Assembly (NCBI GenBank): GCA_021464415.1
Contig: CM038467.1
Span: forward strand, 47,367,715 to 47,431,714
Source of the DNA: Lonicera japonica
Taxonomy: Eukaryota > Streptophyta > Magnoliopsida > Dipsacales > Caprifoliaceae
Direction: 5' to 3'
DNA: 64,000 bases
Within the stretch, counting starts at the first letter, position 1, and the number at the start of each line of letters is the position of its first letter. Shown piece by piece: positions 10,381 to 23,300 of the stretch. A model generated the notes under the pieces. That model was not told the DNA's origin. It saw only the letters and a program-made list of their open reading frames with translations, and did no database searches. The position numbers were made by a program, and so were the translations under genes.

Positions 10381-10630
10381 CAAAGAACAAAAACCTCCTA
10401 TTTACCAACCAAAATCGATTCGGACCACCCGAATCACCAAGAGATCATTCATATATGTATCAAGGAGTTAATATAATATAATTAACATTAATATAAATAC
10501 AGGATGTTACACATTTGTAGCGCGACAAACGTGTCCAGCATATAAACCATTTGCTGAGCTCATTCCACCTCATTCTCTCATTTATCTTTCTCTCTCTAGC
10601 TTTCTCTCTCTTCTCTCTAGCGCGGAAACC

Positions 10631-13600
10631 TTGCCGCATTACCGAATTTTTTATTATCCTCCCTATATTTCTATAGATCCTGCTCAGCCAGACCGATTAG
10701 AGGGTGACCAGGAGGAGGTCACCTTTACCGATGCTCAGAGAGTTCTCCGCTGCAGCCCTTATCACGATGACTGGGCTGATATCGACTGGTATAGCAAGGA
10801 CGGGGTGGATCGCGATCGCGCTGTGATTTACCGGGATATTACTCGAGAGGCTCTAGTCCCGAACGTCCATTGGCTCTTAATGGAGCATGTCTCGCATGAG
10901 ATCCGTCAACGGTCTCTGGTACGTCTTTTCGAGATCCTTCCTTTTATGTATTTATATATTTTATCCTTGTTGTTTCCTGCATGCTTAAACAATATTCATA
11001 TTATTACATGTGTTTGCCTGATAGTAATGTCCGATTTAGAGAACACATACTTTTACCGTGGTACCCTTAGGAAAATTCATAATTTAACCTCATATACCCT
11101 ATAACTCTCATAATTAGACCAAAGTACCCTTAAGTTTTGAAATTTACATAATTTACCCTCATAAACTCCATAACTCTCATAATTACACCTAAGTACCCTC
11201 AGGTTTTTTGAAAAATACATAATTTACCCTCATAAACCCTATAACTCTCATAATTATACTAAAGTACCCTCAGGTTTTGAAAATTGCATAATTTACCCTC
11301 ACAAACCCTATAACTCTCACAATTACACCAAATTACCCTTTTTGAAAATTACATAATTTACCCTCATAAATCCTATAACTCTCATAATTACACCAAAGTA
11401 CCCTTTTTGGAAATTACACAATTTACCCTCATAAACCCTATAACTCTCATAATTACACTAAAGTACCCTCAGGTTTTAGAAATTACATAATTTACTCTCG
11501 TAAGCCCCATAACTCTCATAATTACACCAAAGTACCCTCAGATTTTGGAAATTACATAATTTACCCTCGTAAACCTTATAACTCTCATAATTACACTAAA
11601 GTACCCTCAAGTTTTAAAAATTTACATAATTTACCCTCGTAAACTCTATATCTCTCATAAATACACCAAAGTACCCTCAAGTTTTTAAAAATTACATAAT
11701 TTACCCTCATGAACCATATAACTCTCATAATTACACCAAAGTACCCTCAGGTTTTGAAAATTATATAATTTACCCTCTTAAACCCTATAACTCACATAAT
11801 TACACCAAAGTAGCCTCAGGTTTTAAAAAATATATATTTTACCCTCGTAAACCTTATAACTCTCATAATTTACTTATAATCATATATTTGTTTATGTTGT
11901 AGTGGGTTGGCCGAGGTTGGGGTTCTCCTAACACCATATCTTTTGAGTGGCGAAAGGCACTGGCCCCTGTACAGGAGTTGCTATTTGTGACCCCGTTTGG
12001 CAGCTTTCTCGACCCCTTACCAGAGCGAGTATCAAGAGCGATTATTCTGGTGTCGGCCCTTGCGACTCACTAGTGGGACACTACGCATACGTTCCACTAG
12101 AGCTGGGGGCGATGACGATGACTCCCTTAGATCTTTTTGTTTTGACTAGGAAACCTTCGGGGGGTCTCTATTCAGATTGACGTTCCCTTACGCCTCTCCT
12201 CCGAGGGTATAATTGGTGCTTTGGGGTGGTTCCCGGAGCGACAAATTTCTAGTGACACGATCACCCGGCCTGTTTTGATCACCCGTTTAGCGACGGAGAG
12301 AGCTAGGTTGTTCGCTACAGGAGGGCAACTGACTAGGTAGGAGACGCGCCAGTATACTCGTGTTCTTCTACTATTGACGCTCCATGACTTGTTCGAGGCC
12401 CGTGGGAGGGGATACGGCCCATCTCTAGTGGCTACCCTACATTCGAGACTTCAGCCTTATGTTTGACTATAACTAGGGTGGCTTTATTTTGGCTATCCTC
12501 TATGATGCCATGGACCAGGTCTCTCGTCATTTGGCTCTAAATCTCAAGGGCTTTTCTTTGTTGTGGAAGGTAAATACTTCCGACCCTTATCCTTACTTTT
12601 GTGTTTATAATTATCTGTCCATTGTTGCTAATATTCTCTATGTCCTTCTTTTTTCAGAGTTGGTTCGTGGCTTACACCCGCCGGGGTCTTGCTCAGGTGA
12701 ATCTCCTCGTTGAGAACAAGGACTAGTTTTCGCTTATCCGCCAGTTCATAGCGGGGAACTATAGTTCTCTTTATGTATATTGGACCCGAGAGACTAGGGA
12801 GACTGCCGTTCACGACCTGTTAGAGGACCATGTAAATATTCAATTCTGATATAGTCTATTTTAATTTTAATATATCTGACATAAATGACTAAGTGTAATT
12901 TATTCTTCTCTCTTTTTTTAGATAAACTAGGCCCCGTGGGTGTTTTAGGCCTCTATTTTGGCTACGCTCCGGCTCTGACTGTTTCAAGGACCAGATGACT
13001 GATCCAAGATGAGTATGGCCTTGGGTTTTATCTTGATGAGTGGGTCGTTTTCCAGCACACACCAGCCCAGTGGCCTCGGTTCTATTATTTCCATCGATTT
13101 TGATGAGGCGGACGGGCGAGATTGACCCGGTGACAGTGCAGGCCCTGGTGGACGGACTTGATTTTCAGACTTTCATTGAGGAGGGTGACTATGTCCTCTT
13201 TGCATTCCGATACCTGATGAGAGAGCGAAAGGGGACTCGGGGTCGAGTCTTTTACGAGCGATATCGAGCGTTGGGCGATGATCCCAACTACATACGAGGG
13301 CAGACTCATCCTTCCAGCACGGTCCCAGGACACTTGCCGCCAGTCCCCAACCAGAGGGACAACATTTCTGATTCTGATGGTGAGGACCCCGAGGGAAAGA
13401 GGGGTGTTCCTGCTACTGTAGAGGGTGATAGGGGTGATAGGCCCGAGGGTGGTAAGGGAGGCGGGGCGATAGCAGTTCCTGAGCAGCCACCTCGGACTAC
13501 ACCTGTGGAGGAGCCCCGTGCCGAGGCTAAGGGCTTCCAATTTCCTACAGGCCCTTCAGTATCTCTAGGGGTTATCTTTGACTATGTTGAGGCTGCGGAG

Positions 13601-14049
13601 AAAGGGGTACTGGTTTCTCAAAGAGGTCCTGGGAGCCTGAGAATTTTGGGGCTGATTACGAGCAGTTCGGATGGACCCCTCCTGCTACGGCAGCCACTCC
13701 TTTTAGTGGGGTCCTACCTCTGAGAGAGACAGCTGTCGCAGATCCTCCCAGCATTCGGACTTATGCTACTCTTACCCCGCTACCACCTTCTGTTATGGGC
13801 CCTCCAACCCGATCTCCAAGAGTTAGTGTCTCATCTTCGAGACATATTTTATTCTCGATCCGTGAGGAGGGTGGGTTTACTTTCGCTGCGGCTCCCCCGG
13901 GTCCATCCGTTCCTATGGTTGACATATCATCTATGTCTCGGGATATTTCTTATGTTGGCGCCGGTTTACGTCGATATACTGTACCAGAGTACCCTCTTCC
14001 TGCTGATACCTTCAGTTACTTGGGTGGACGTACGAGTGACAAGGTATAA
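10631..14049 (+). pseudogene. Plant mobile domain (PMD, MAIN-like) gene, decayed
   Basis: Successive blocks match the plant mobile domain family ('aminotransferase-like'): WDTTHTFH near 12073-12095, MTMTPLDLFVLT near 12110-12150, LAILYDAMDQVSRHLALNLK near 12490-12550, an LLWK segment and a C-terminal MRRTGEIDPVTVQALVDGL block after 13100. Blocks lie in different frames and contain stops, for example TAG at 12071 and 12098. Three GT-AG introns can be drawn: 10919-11902, 12570-12657 and 12832-12921. No ATG starts the first block. The tail 13100-14049 is Pro/Ser/Gly-rich. PMD proteins occur as host genes (MAIN/MAIL, silencing-linked) and in transposons; which this was is unclear. Confidence 0.72.
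11059..11879. repeat. Minisatellite, about 12 units of 66-71 bp
   Basis: A unit containing AATTTACCCTCATAAACC, TATAACTCTCATAATTACAC and AAAGTACCCTCAGGTTTT repeats about 12 times with 66-71 bp period and moderate divergence. The array lies wholly inside the first intron of the PMD pseudogene, between donor GTACGT at 10919 and acceptor TTGTAG at 11902. Confidence 0.93.
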
Positions 14050-15606
14050 ACTTTTTTCTTAAAATAAATAATTTTTAATGATAAAATCTGGAGTGTTAAA
14101 TAAAATCCGACGATCCCGATTATTGCCACTTTACCTCTACAATGGGAAGCTCCACTCCAGAGGAGCCGCTTCCCTTAGTGTAAATTTAATATAAAGGAAA
14201 AAAATTATAAATTGCATTGTTGATTCAATGGCTATAACTGCTTCTTCTTCTTTTTTACTAATCTCAAAGTTGGGGATTTAAATCCTATTAATTATATATT
14301 TTCCTAAAATAATGATATAACGTACAAAAACCATCAAATTTTTAATACATAATCGAATTCACTAATTTTCAATTTAATAAATGATCAAGTGGATGTACTT
14401 TTACGGTAACTCTCAGGTCAAATTCTAAAGATTCGTTTTGGCTTGTGGCTAGGGGACATATATTTAATTCAATCCTTTCTATTTTTATTTTCTTTTTACG
14501 ACTCATTTTACCGTATTGAAATTCAGATGTATTTATATAAATTTTACTGTGCAAAAAATGGGTAATTTTATTCACACTCACTGATTTATTCAATTGGCCC
14601 CACCAGTCTTTTAGAAATTCACACAAAAAAACAAGAATAACTAAACCAAATAATCTCTGAAAAATGATCTCAAGACGAAGTTGAGCAGCACCATTATTTT
14701 CCATAAAAATAGCTAAAAAATAAGAGTTAATTTCATTACATTTCTCAATTTATTTTATAATTTTTCATAAAAGTCAATTATTTTTCCTACTATTTTTCAT
14801 ATTACTATCAAATGAAGACTTATTTTATAAAAATATTATTCATTTCTTACTCATTTTTATAGGGCCTTTTAGGAATTGGTCCCTGTCTAAAAAAAATTAT
14901 TATAAGGTCCACCAACTTTTTTTTAAATGATATTGTCCCTCAAATACGGCCTCTTGCAAAAATTCAAATAAACAAATACAATACTTAAGTTTCTGTAATT
15001 TCTCAGTCAAAGGTATCATACATGTGATCAAGTAATCTCAATTCTATGGTTATAAATACAACACTTGTGACAGATCCGTCACAAGTATGGTACGTATGTT
15101 TCCTCATAAATAAATACTAAAAAATAAGGACAACAATTTAAAAATAAAAATAAAAAATAACATGGACCGCATCTTAAAAATGTTCCACAACGGAGTGCAG
15201 GACCTAATTTTTTTTTTCTTTCAATTTATAAGTTTTAAGAAAAAATTAAAGTAAATTTTTTTTTTAATACAAATAATATACATCAATGCTCTCCATGAAT
15301 CACACCCCGAGCGTAAATTAAAGTAGGTTTTGACTTTTGACCATGCTGTCCAATTTTTGTATTCTCAATTAGATAGAGGCCCATCACGTTTTCTATTATT
15401 TGGGCCAGAGTGCATTATTGCGAAACAACATGGTTATTGATGTTATTTCCATTTATTATTGGACCAGAGTGCACTTAATTTAGTCCATATTTTGTCATTT
15501 GGCACATGTTTCAGCTTTCAATATAGTAAGGAAAAATACAATAAAACCCCCCAACACTATTTCATTTTTTCACTTTACCCCCTGAACTAATATTAAGGCA
15601 TTACAT
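14050..15606. other. Intergenic AT-rich DNA
   Basis: No coding potential is recognised. A perfect inverted repeat with 9 bp arms, ACTTGTGAC/GTCACAAGT around AGATCC, lies at 15063-15086. Text near 14880-14960 (repeated phrases of the type 'GGTCCACCAAC', 'TTGTCCCTC') looks like a fragment of an undefined dispersed repeat. Confidence 0.6.
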
Positions 15607-15672
15607 TTGAGCTTAAGCTCAATTGGTAAGATGAGAACATTTATGTAGAGCGTTCATATTCAAGTCTCGTCC
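15607..15672 (+). repeat. tRNA-like SINE head
   Basis: TAAGCTCAATTGG at 15614-15626 resembles a pol III A box and GTTCATATTCAAGTCT at 15652-15667 a diverged B box, about 26 bp apart between their edges. This is the layout of plant tRNA-derived SINEs. No clear tail or TSD was found, so it may be a degraded copy or a tRNA pseudogene. Confidence 0.45.
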
Positions 15673-15869
15673 CCTTCTTTTTCACCTTCCCCCATCTTTA
15701 ATAAATTTTCAACCCACATTATTTTAAACATTTTTTAACATCACTGTTAGATAATTTAATATTATATAAAATCGAAAAGCATTTCGTTATTTCTGGAAGC
15801 CGTGTCATGAGTTATTCTTAACAAGAAATTTATTTGTGGAGGGCTCCAAAGGAATTTCATATATATATA

Positions 15870-16568
15870 GAGTGCCGATCATGTGCGAACTCACAAAATG
15901 AGTTCGCACGAATTATGGCAGGGCAATAGCGGGACCCACCACTTTTAACCAAAAAAGTAAAAAAAAAATCCCTCTCTTTAACCACCCACGAGGCAACTCT
16001 CTCTCTCTCTCTTCTTCTTCATCTTCTTTTTCTCTCATTTTTTTTGGCAGTCTGTCTCTTCTTCTTCTCTCATTTTTTTCTCACACTCTTTTTCAAATCC
16101 ACTCAAGCCACTCTGTATATCATACCAAAAACAAGAATGATTTTGATAAATCTCTCTTTACCCACTCACGAAACAGCTCTCTCTCTTCTTCTTCTCTCAT
16201 TAGTTTCATTATTCTAATATATTTGCAAAATGACTAACATAGTAATTTTTTTGTCGAACGAGATATAATCCAACACTAACAAATTTGAATATAAATTATT
16301 ATTTTGGTATGATATACAGCGTGGCTCGAGTGGATTTGAAGAAGAGAGCGAGAAAGAAAAAATATGAGAGAAGAGAGTGAGAAAAAAATGAGAGGAGAGA
16401 GAGAGCTGTCTCGTGGGTGGGTAAAGAGAAAGAGGGATTTTTCTATTTTTTTTTGGTTCAAAGTGAGAGAGAGTGTGAGAAAAAAATGAGAAAAGAAGAA
16501 GAGACGGAGTGGGAGAAAAAAATGAGAGAAGAAGAAGAGACGGAGTGGGAGAAAAAAATGAGAGAAGA

Positions 16569-16599
<31 letters not shown>

Positions 16600-16727
16600 T
16601 TGCTTCGTGGGTGGTTAAAGAGAGTGTTATATTTTTTTACTTTTTTGGTTAAAAGTGGTGGGTCCCGCTATTGCCCTGCCATAATTCATGCGAACTCATT
16701 TTGTGAGTTCGCACCTGATCGGCACTC
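15870..16727. mobile_element. Foldback DNA transposon (Mutator-like), 858 bp
   Basis: The left end GAGTGCCGATCATGTGCGAA and the right end, its inverse with one small change, form very long terminal inverted repeats. Similarity runs inward through GGGACCCACCACTTTTAACC, CACCCACGAGGCAACTC and TCCACTCAAGCCAC, so nearly the whole element folds on itself around a loop near 16135-16290. Each end also contains its own hairpin, TGCGAACTCA/TGAGTTCGCA. The flanks are TA repeats, so the TSD (8-10 bp would fit Mutator-like elements) is ambiguous. CT/GA microsatellites fill the arms. The apparent 121-residue ORF inside is repeat-derived. Confidence 0.8.
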
Positions 16728-17310
16728 TATATATATATATATATATGTGTGTGTGTTACATATTAATCCAATTAATAACTAAATATAAAGTTTAGGCTAA
16801 ATCTATTTTTTTAAAGAGCTGGGTTTGGTTAAAACAATCCTTTCCAAAATGGGTTAAATACTAATTTGCGACTAAAGAAATTGGAATTACCAATTTGAAA
16901 TATTCTAAAATAAAAGTGAAATAATTAATTTGAAACGTAGTGAGTATCATTCATATCACTTAAAAAAGAGCTCCCAATTGGGACATTACCTTCTAACAAT
17001 CATCTTTCTTTCTTGGCATCTACATTTCATTATGAACAAACGGAAGCTTGATTCAAGAATATCTATATATTTCATTTAACCAAATGTCATTTAGAATTTT
17101 TATACAAAACTCAAAAATGAATACATGGAACAAGAGTCACAAAATGACAAGGAATCCTTCTATTCAAGTTGGAATTACCAAGAAACAAAAACAAAGAAAA
17201 AAGAAAAAACCTTTCTCACTTTGATCATTTGTATATATAATAATATGTTCATTCCTCATGCCCCCTAATAGTAAGTAAAAATAATAGTACCATCTTCTTC
17301 TTCATTCTAT

Positions 17311-20300
17311 TTAGACACTTACAGTGAAGAGATAGAGCTTTAGTACAAGGGACAGAGCCAGCTGCAAGAGAAATATCCCAGCTACTATCATCACCCAACT
17401 TTCGCCTGATGACTTTATGTGGTTTCTCAGATTAAGGGCAACAAACATCGCTGACATGAACCCGGACACCGCTGCTACTGCCCATCTGAAAATCTCCAAG
17501 GGCACCACTGATAGGCACTGCAACCAAAATTGGCAGCATTTCATCATAAAACTTTGTTCCTACCTTTGAAATACCCGAAATTTTCTCATGAGATGCATAT
17601 TTTACATTTTTTGTATGCGAAAACTTCTAACACAGAAAAGGAAAAGAAAAGTGAAGCGCGTTTGTTACTGCAGAAAGTGTCATACTTAAAAATGCTGGAC
17701 ATGCACTTGCATTTACTGAGTACAAGAGGTCTGTCAAAGTATCAAAAACTTTGAGAGCACGTTTATTTTTGCGTTGGAAAGATACTTGCATTTACCCAGT
17801 ACAATATGCTCTCAAAGTCTGTCAATTAAGAATCAAAAACTTTGAGAGTGCGTTTATTTTTGCATCTGAAAGATCCCTATACGTGGGTGTGCTATAAAAC
17901 CAGGAGAAGAACAGAATTAAACAGATCAATTCCTTTGATTGGTTGTTTCGAGCATTTACTGTTTTCGAGTTCTTTGTTTCCTGGAATACAGTTTAAGATC
18001 TAGCACAGTTCAAACTTCTAGGGTCCATTTGATAAAAAAGTGGAAAATGATTGAAAAAATGATATAAGTTTTATGAGAAATTGGAAAAAGAGAGGATTGA
18101 TTTGGTAAGATGTCCCCATCTTTTCCTCTTTTTCCATGGAATTTTTTTTTTCTCCCGCATCTCCCAAAGAACTGGATTTCATGGAAAAGCAGTAAAAGAT
18201 AATAGAACATCTTTCAAAATCATTCTTCTCTTTTTACAACTTCTCATAAGACTAAATCGGTTTTTATCAGTCATTTTCCAACTTTTTAGGTATTTCCATG
18301 GAATCCAATTATTTAGAGAAAAAGGATGGAAAAGGAGATAAGTGAATTTAAGAAGTTGGACGAAGACATAACTGATTTGATGAGATTTTGTATTACTAGT
18401 TTGGTTTTCCATGGAATCAAATTCGTTGGGCCATTGGGAAGAAAAAATTTCCATGAAAAATCCCAAAGATGGAAAAAATCTAATCAAATCAATCATCATT
18501 TTTTCCAACTTCTCATGGAAACTTAATTACTTTTCCAATCATTCTCCAACTCTTTATCAAACAAACCGTTAATTTGAGATGTACCAAAAAGTAAAAGGGG
18601 GCTACTAACTTGAGACAAAGGGAGTACGAAAAAATTTATATACAAAACATATCGTATCCAGGTATTGAGAAGTAAAAGCACAAGTAAGCTAGTATAGAGG
18701 TATAGTCCTTACCAAAGCGGGAATGAAGATGAAGAGGGAGTAGCCATAGAGACATAAGAGCTGAACCAGGCCAGATGGGACAGAGAAGTATTTGAGAATT
18801 ATATACAAGCCAATAGGAACAACGGTAACATATCCATAGAACAAACCGGCAGACCAAGTCACCACATTTATGTCATAGTTCCATTCTTTATTCTGCAGCT
18901 TGTGTGTCACATAGGTAACAAATGTGCCTATTGAAGCTGCTACAAATATTAAGGTAGTGCATATCCAGAATGGTCCGTACCTGCTTGCAGAAAGGAACTT
19001 GAAGTTATCTTATGACAATGAAGGAAAAAGGGCCTTTTTTTTACTTTGCCTTCCATTTTGTATGTGAAAGTAGACATACCCCTTGTTTTCAGAACCATTA
19101 GACTTTGTTTCCTTCTTGCGGAGGAATCTCAAACAATTACTTAAAAACGATGGGCTAAGTCAAAAGATTACGTTAAAAATATAGATATTGCCTCCCATTT
19201 TTATGTAATACTTTGAGATTTCACTGAATAGAGGGGGCAAAGTCTAATGATTAAGAAAACAGGAAAGTGAGTCTAGTTTCACACTAAATGTAGGGGGTGC
19301 GAAGGCAAAAAATTCCAAGGTAAAAACTGTGCACAATTGAGGAAAAGAACAAGGGAAATTTGGTAAATAGGCCCTTGTATGAACACATGTTTAATATTTA
19401 ATCCACGTAAGTGCAAACATTAATGGAAGTCTGTGGATGTGTAATGCCCTTTTAGAGAGAATAAAGCACCCCGAAATGATATTCAGTGACAATGATTTAT
19501 AGTTATGAGTCAAATTTGTTGTTGAAACTTAAAAGTCCTTTTAGCAGCAATTGGTCTACTGATGTTTTTGCCATTTTCAAGGACCTCTCACTCTATAGGG
19601 GTGTTTTACCTATTTTTTGCTTAAGATGCAATGCCCCATCACCCACCACAACTCACTGCCAGTCACCGGAAAAATCGCCAAGGAAAAGTTGAGGAAAGAT
19701 GGGACTCCAGCGATTTTCCAGACACTGACCAGGGTCGAGTGGTTTGGTTGAGGGAGTTTTTTGCCAAGTGCAGATTTAATGTAAACATTATTGAACCTTC
19801 ACTAAAATTCCAGACTTACGTTACTAGTCACAAATTGATATTCAACAGCAATATGATTAAGCTATAACAACAAGGTCTTTGTGAACTTAAAAGTCTTTAA
19901 ACCAGTTGCCTAAAAAATATGAGTAATTCTAGGGGGGCCCAATTTTTAGACTCAAAAAAGTGACTCAGTTGATGTGTTATAAGTTCATTGGTTGGTAGGT
20001 GGGACATACACTCTTATCATTTCGTCCACTGACCAATGCTATACGTAAGTCATCTTTTTGAGTCACAATCCCAAGTCCCTCTAGAATTATTGCATAAATA
20101 TTTTACAGAGGTTGGACTACAAATTTGACATATAGATATAAGAGAAGAAGACAATGAAAACTTACAGATCAGGGTTGGTAGCAGTCTTCTCATTGAAGGT
20201 CCCTCTAAAAGGAAAGAGTGAATCTTTAATTCTCTCTAAAACATCTGTTGTGTCAACATCGAAGTAGGGCTTGTAAGCAGCAACTGTGAATGTCCGTAGC

Positions 20301-23300
20301 CATCCACCCGGGGGCTGCTGAGGTTCATTAGAAGAACCAGATACTGGTCTCGAGAATGTATCTACAGATATATAAATAATATATTAAAGAGAAGCAATTT
20401 GAAATGACAAAGAGAACTTTAGTACAACTATGACAGAATAATATTTCCTCGAATAGAGAAGAAGAAACAACTAAAGCTCACACAATAGAACCATCCTTAA
20501 AGTTAGAAAAGAAAAATAATCAAATTCAATTTACAATGCATGGAAATTCCAAAGTAATTCTGCAAATTGTCTCTCTATTTTAGGCTATGAAAATCCCACT
20601 CTCCTTGGGCTCGCATGCCATCAGTGACACTCTTCTTACACCCTCCAACATGCTTTGCGCACTGAAACACAGTTTCTTTTGAATGTAAAAGGGGCCAACC
20701 TCCAGTTTTTTGGGGGATTTAAGCCATTAATATTTTGACTCATTTGGACACTCGATCACTTCCATTCTTGTAATTATATTAATCTATTACTATGTATTAA
20801 GAGAGGATTGACTTTTGGTATGCACTTGAGATTATGAAATACCGTTCATGCTTTAGAAATAGAAGTAGTGATAAACTAGGATTTAGGCCCATGACCTCAA
20901 GTGTCAAGAACCTTTAATATTATCACTACTTGACTAAATGCAATCACATGTTCTTAATATGTTTTAAAATGCTTAATAAAGTCAGGAATTACTACATATA
21001 ATATTGCACATGCATCAAGTGATTCAAAAGTTCTAGTATATATTAAATGCATTGCATATCGAATAATTGACGTGTCCCCAACATGTACAAGGTCCTGCAT
21101 TTTTCTAAAATGTCGTGTTGAAGAGTTTTCGGGTCATATGTGCATGTTCAGGCTTCCTTGATTTATGCTAACTATAACAGTTTCTAGTTGGAGCTTTGAG
21201 AGATCCAAATGTACAAGCAATCTAACTTAATTCCTAGCTAAATGGACCACTTCCTTCAACAATCAAGAAAGCCCAAATCAACCTGATGAACCTATAAAAA
21301 TGGAAGTTGGAAGTTTGTAACAAATCTTGTCGTGGTCCCTACAAGAGCTGCAAAATTAAAATGCTAAACCATTTTTACTAATACTAGTGGGTTAGTTATT
21401 GGTTTAATTTTGTTGCATTTTGAAATTGCATGTTCATAGCAAACACAACTTTTGTTTCAAAGCTATAGATAACGTACCTACCTTGTTTACGTGATAATGG
21501 CTTTGGTGCCAAAGTACATCGTGTGCTCCCTTAACAGGCAATACAAACATTTCCGATATAATTACATCATAGTTGATTTTAAGAAGAAAGTTTCTCACAA
21601 AAATCAACAATGAAAGAGATATGTCCTAGGACTATTCATAGATTATGATTTGTACTTGGATATCTTATGCTTATTATCATTAATAAAGTTTATTTACTTT
21701 ATATTCTCTTGATAAATAATATATATTAATACTAGTTCATCGAATATGTGACTTGATTGTGGGATGCTAGTATAGTTATAGTAATATTATTTAGATGTCC
21801 CTAATCATGTGTCAATAATCTAGGATCACATTGATATAATGATTAGAGTGTGGGTAAGCTAATGATTATGTACCACAAGTCATGGATATGGAGATATCAA
21901 GCTGAACACACTGATACTTGTTAGGGAACAAAGTATTGGACCGACCCGCTTTGGGGACACTGCGAGAAGTGTTATATAATGTCATCAGTTATGTTCCCCA
22001 TAAGTGAAATCGTATTATCCTCAGACCTGAGATCGTCATGGTTATCAACATAGGGATTAGCATGTCAGGCATCATCAAACGTTGCTCTTAATGGGGTAAT
22101 TATAAAGATGATGATCAAGCATACTATAAACTATGTAGAGGTATGTGGTTGATCAAGATGGGATTTGTCACTCTCATATAATGAGAGAGATATCTTTAGG
22201 CCCCTTGATAAGTATAATTAATATTTGCATGGCCATGCACAAATGAGGTGTCATTTGTATAAGATTAATTGTACTTAAAGATCAAGAAATAGATATTGAA
22301 CTATACAAGAATGACACTCGCGTAGTCTTGTGTTCAATCTAGATATCGGTTGACAAAAGGAGTTAATATGTGGTATATCAATTTAAGGTTGTGTCGTTTT
22401 GACCTTTATACCCTTTGGGTAGTAGTAATGTTTTACTAGAGACCACTTACTATTTGTATAATAAAACGGGCTTTTAATTATACTGCCAAAGAGTGTAAAC
22501 CTACAGGGTCGCACACCAAAACGAGTTGGATCAAAACGAATTAAAAATGGACCAAGTTGGACTTGGGCCTAATTTGTTTTGTTGCCTAGGGTTTCTCACT
22601 AGGGTTCCCCTTTAAAAGGGAACCAATATTCTTCTTGGCCGCAAGGTGTGAGTTGAGGCGAAATAGGTGAGAAAACCCTAATAGGTGCTAGTACACCAAG
22701 CAAAGATCGGATCTCGTTCGTGTGTGCACCCCGTAGAGGCGTCGTAATTTCTACGCTAGGACGACAACAACAGAAGGATATAATCCACCGTATTCGTTGC
22801 ATTAATTCGAAATCTCATACTAGGTATGTTTTCTGTCGATTTTATTGAACAGTATAGATCCTAGGGTTTAATGATTAGTGTAGAAGTTTGTGTATGTGAT
22901 GCATGTTTGCTGCCCTAATTCTCGACAAACAAAACAAACATGGCTTTTAGCTTTCATTTTGTAGGAGACGACAATAGAACTGTAGTGACAGTGGTCATCA
23001 ATAATGATCAAGAATGTGAGAATTGAACTCCACGTACAAATGGAGAAGAAACTCATTTATTTGACCCTTTTCTTTCAGTAAATAAATATAACTGGATAAA
23101 ATTACTCAACGTATTGAACCCCTTAGCAAGAATGTAATCACAAACGATGTACAATGTTATATGAAGGGAATGTATGGAGAACAGGAGATACAAATGGCAT
23201 ATGTCTATGATAAGTAATTAAGTATGAATTAGACTCGATTCTTGATGCTCAAAAACTATATAATCTTTCACCAGCCAAGTCGAAAAGATACATTTATTAT

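Larger units (their letters stand above)
5196..10511 (-). mobile_element. Tekay/Del-type Ty3/gypsy retrotransposon, 5' part
   Basis: On the minus strand the order is LTR (10511 to 7014), primer binding site, gag, protease and start of RT, where the SIRE element cuts it at 5196. Protease text of the type VLFDTGASHSFIS and the RT text [15 protein letters not shown] point to the Tekay/Del group of chromoviruses; this assignment is from memory. The LTR start TGTAACATCC and end GTTATA are shifted versions of the TGTAATACCC...GTTACA ends of the solo LTR at 47429-51768, to which it is clearly homologous. The element's other half should lie beyond the copia, outside the window. Confidence 0.85.
7014..10511 (-). 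repeat. 5' LTR of the Tekay-type element (2.0 kb native, 3.5 kb with insertion)
   Basis: The LTR runs from 10511 to 7014 on the minus strand. Removing the nested insertion 8904-10380 and one TSD leaves about 2.0 kb. The remaining sequence aligns by eye with the solo LTR at 47429-51768, including a GGTGATT..GGTCGAAAT block, ACTTTGAGC/GCATCGTAA, TTCGGTGAATTTTTGAG and TTTTGTGGACATAAAGA. CpG sites at the 3' terminus have decayed (CGTTATA instead of TGTTACA). No TSD can be tested because the partner LTR is not in the window. Confidence 0.82.

Noticed and set aside
16417..16782. 121-residue Glu/Arg-rich ORF
   Set aside because: It is the translation of GA microsatellites in the arm of a foldback element.
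18636..18910. Two overlapping minus-strand ORFs read as separate genes
   Set aside because: Only one frame is real: it is exon 5 of the YIPF1-like gene; the other is its shadow.
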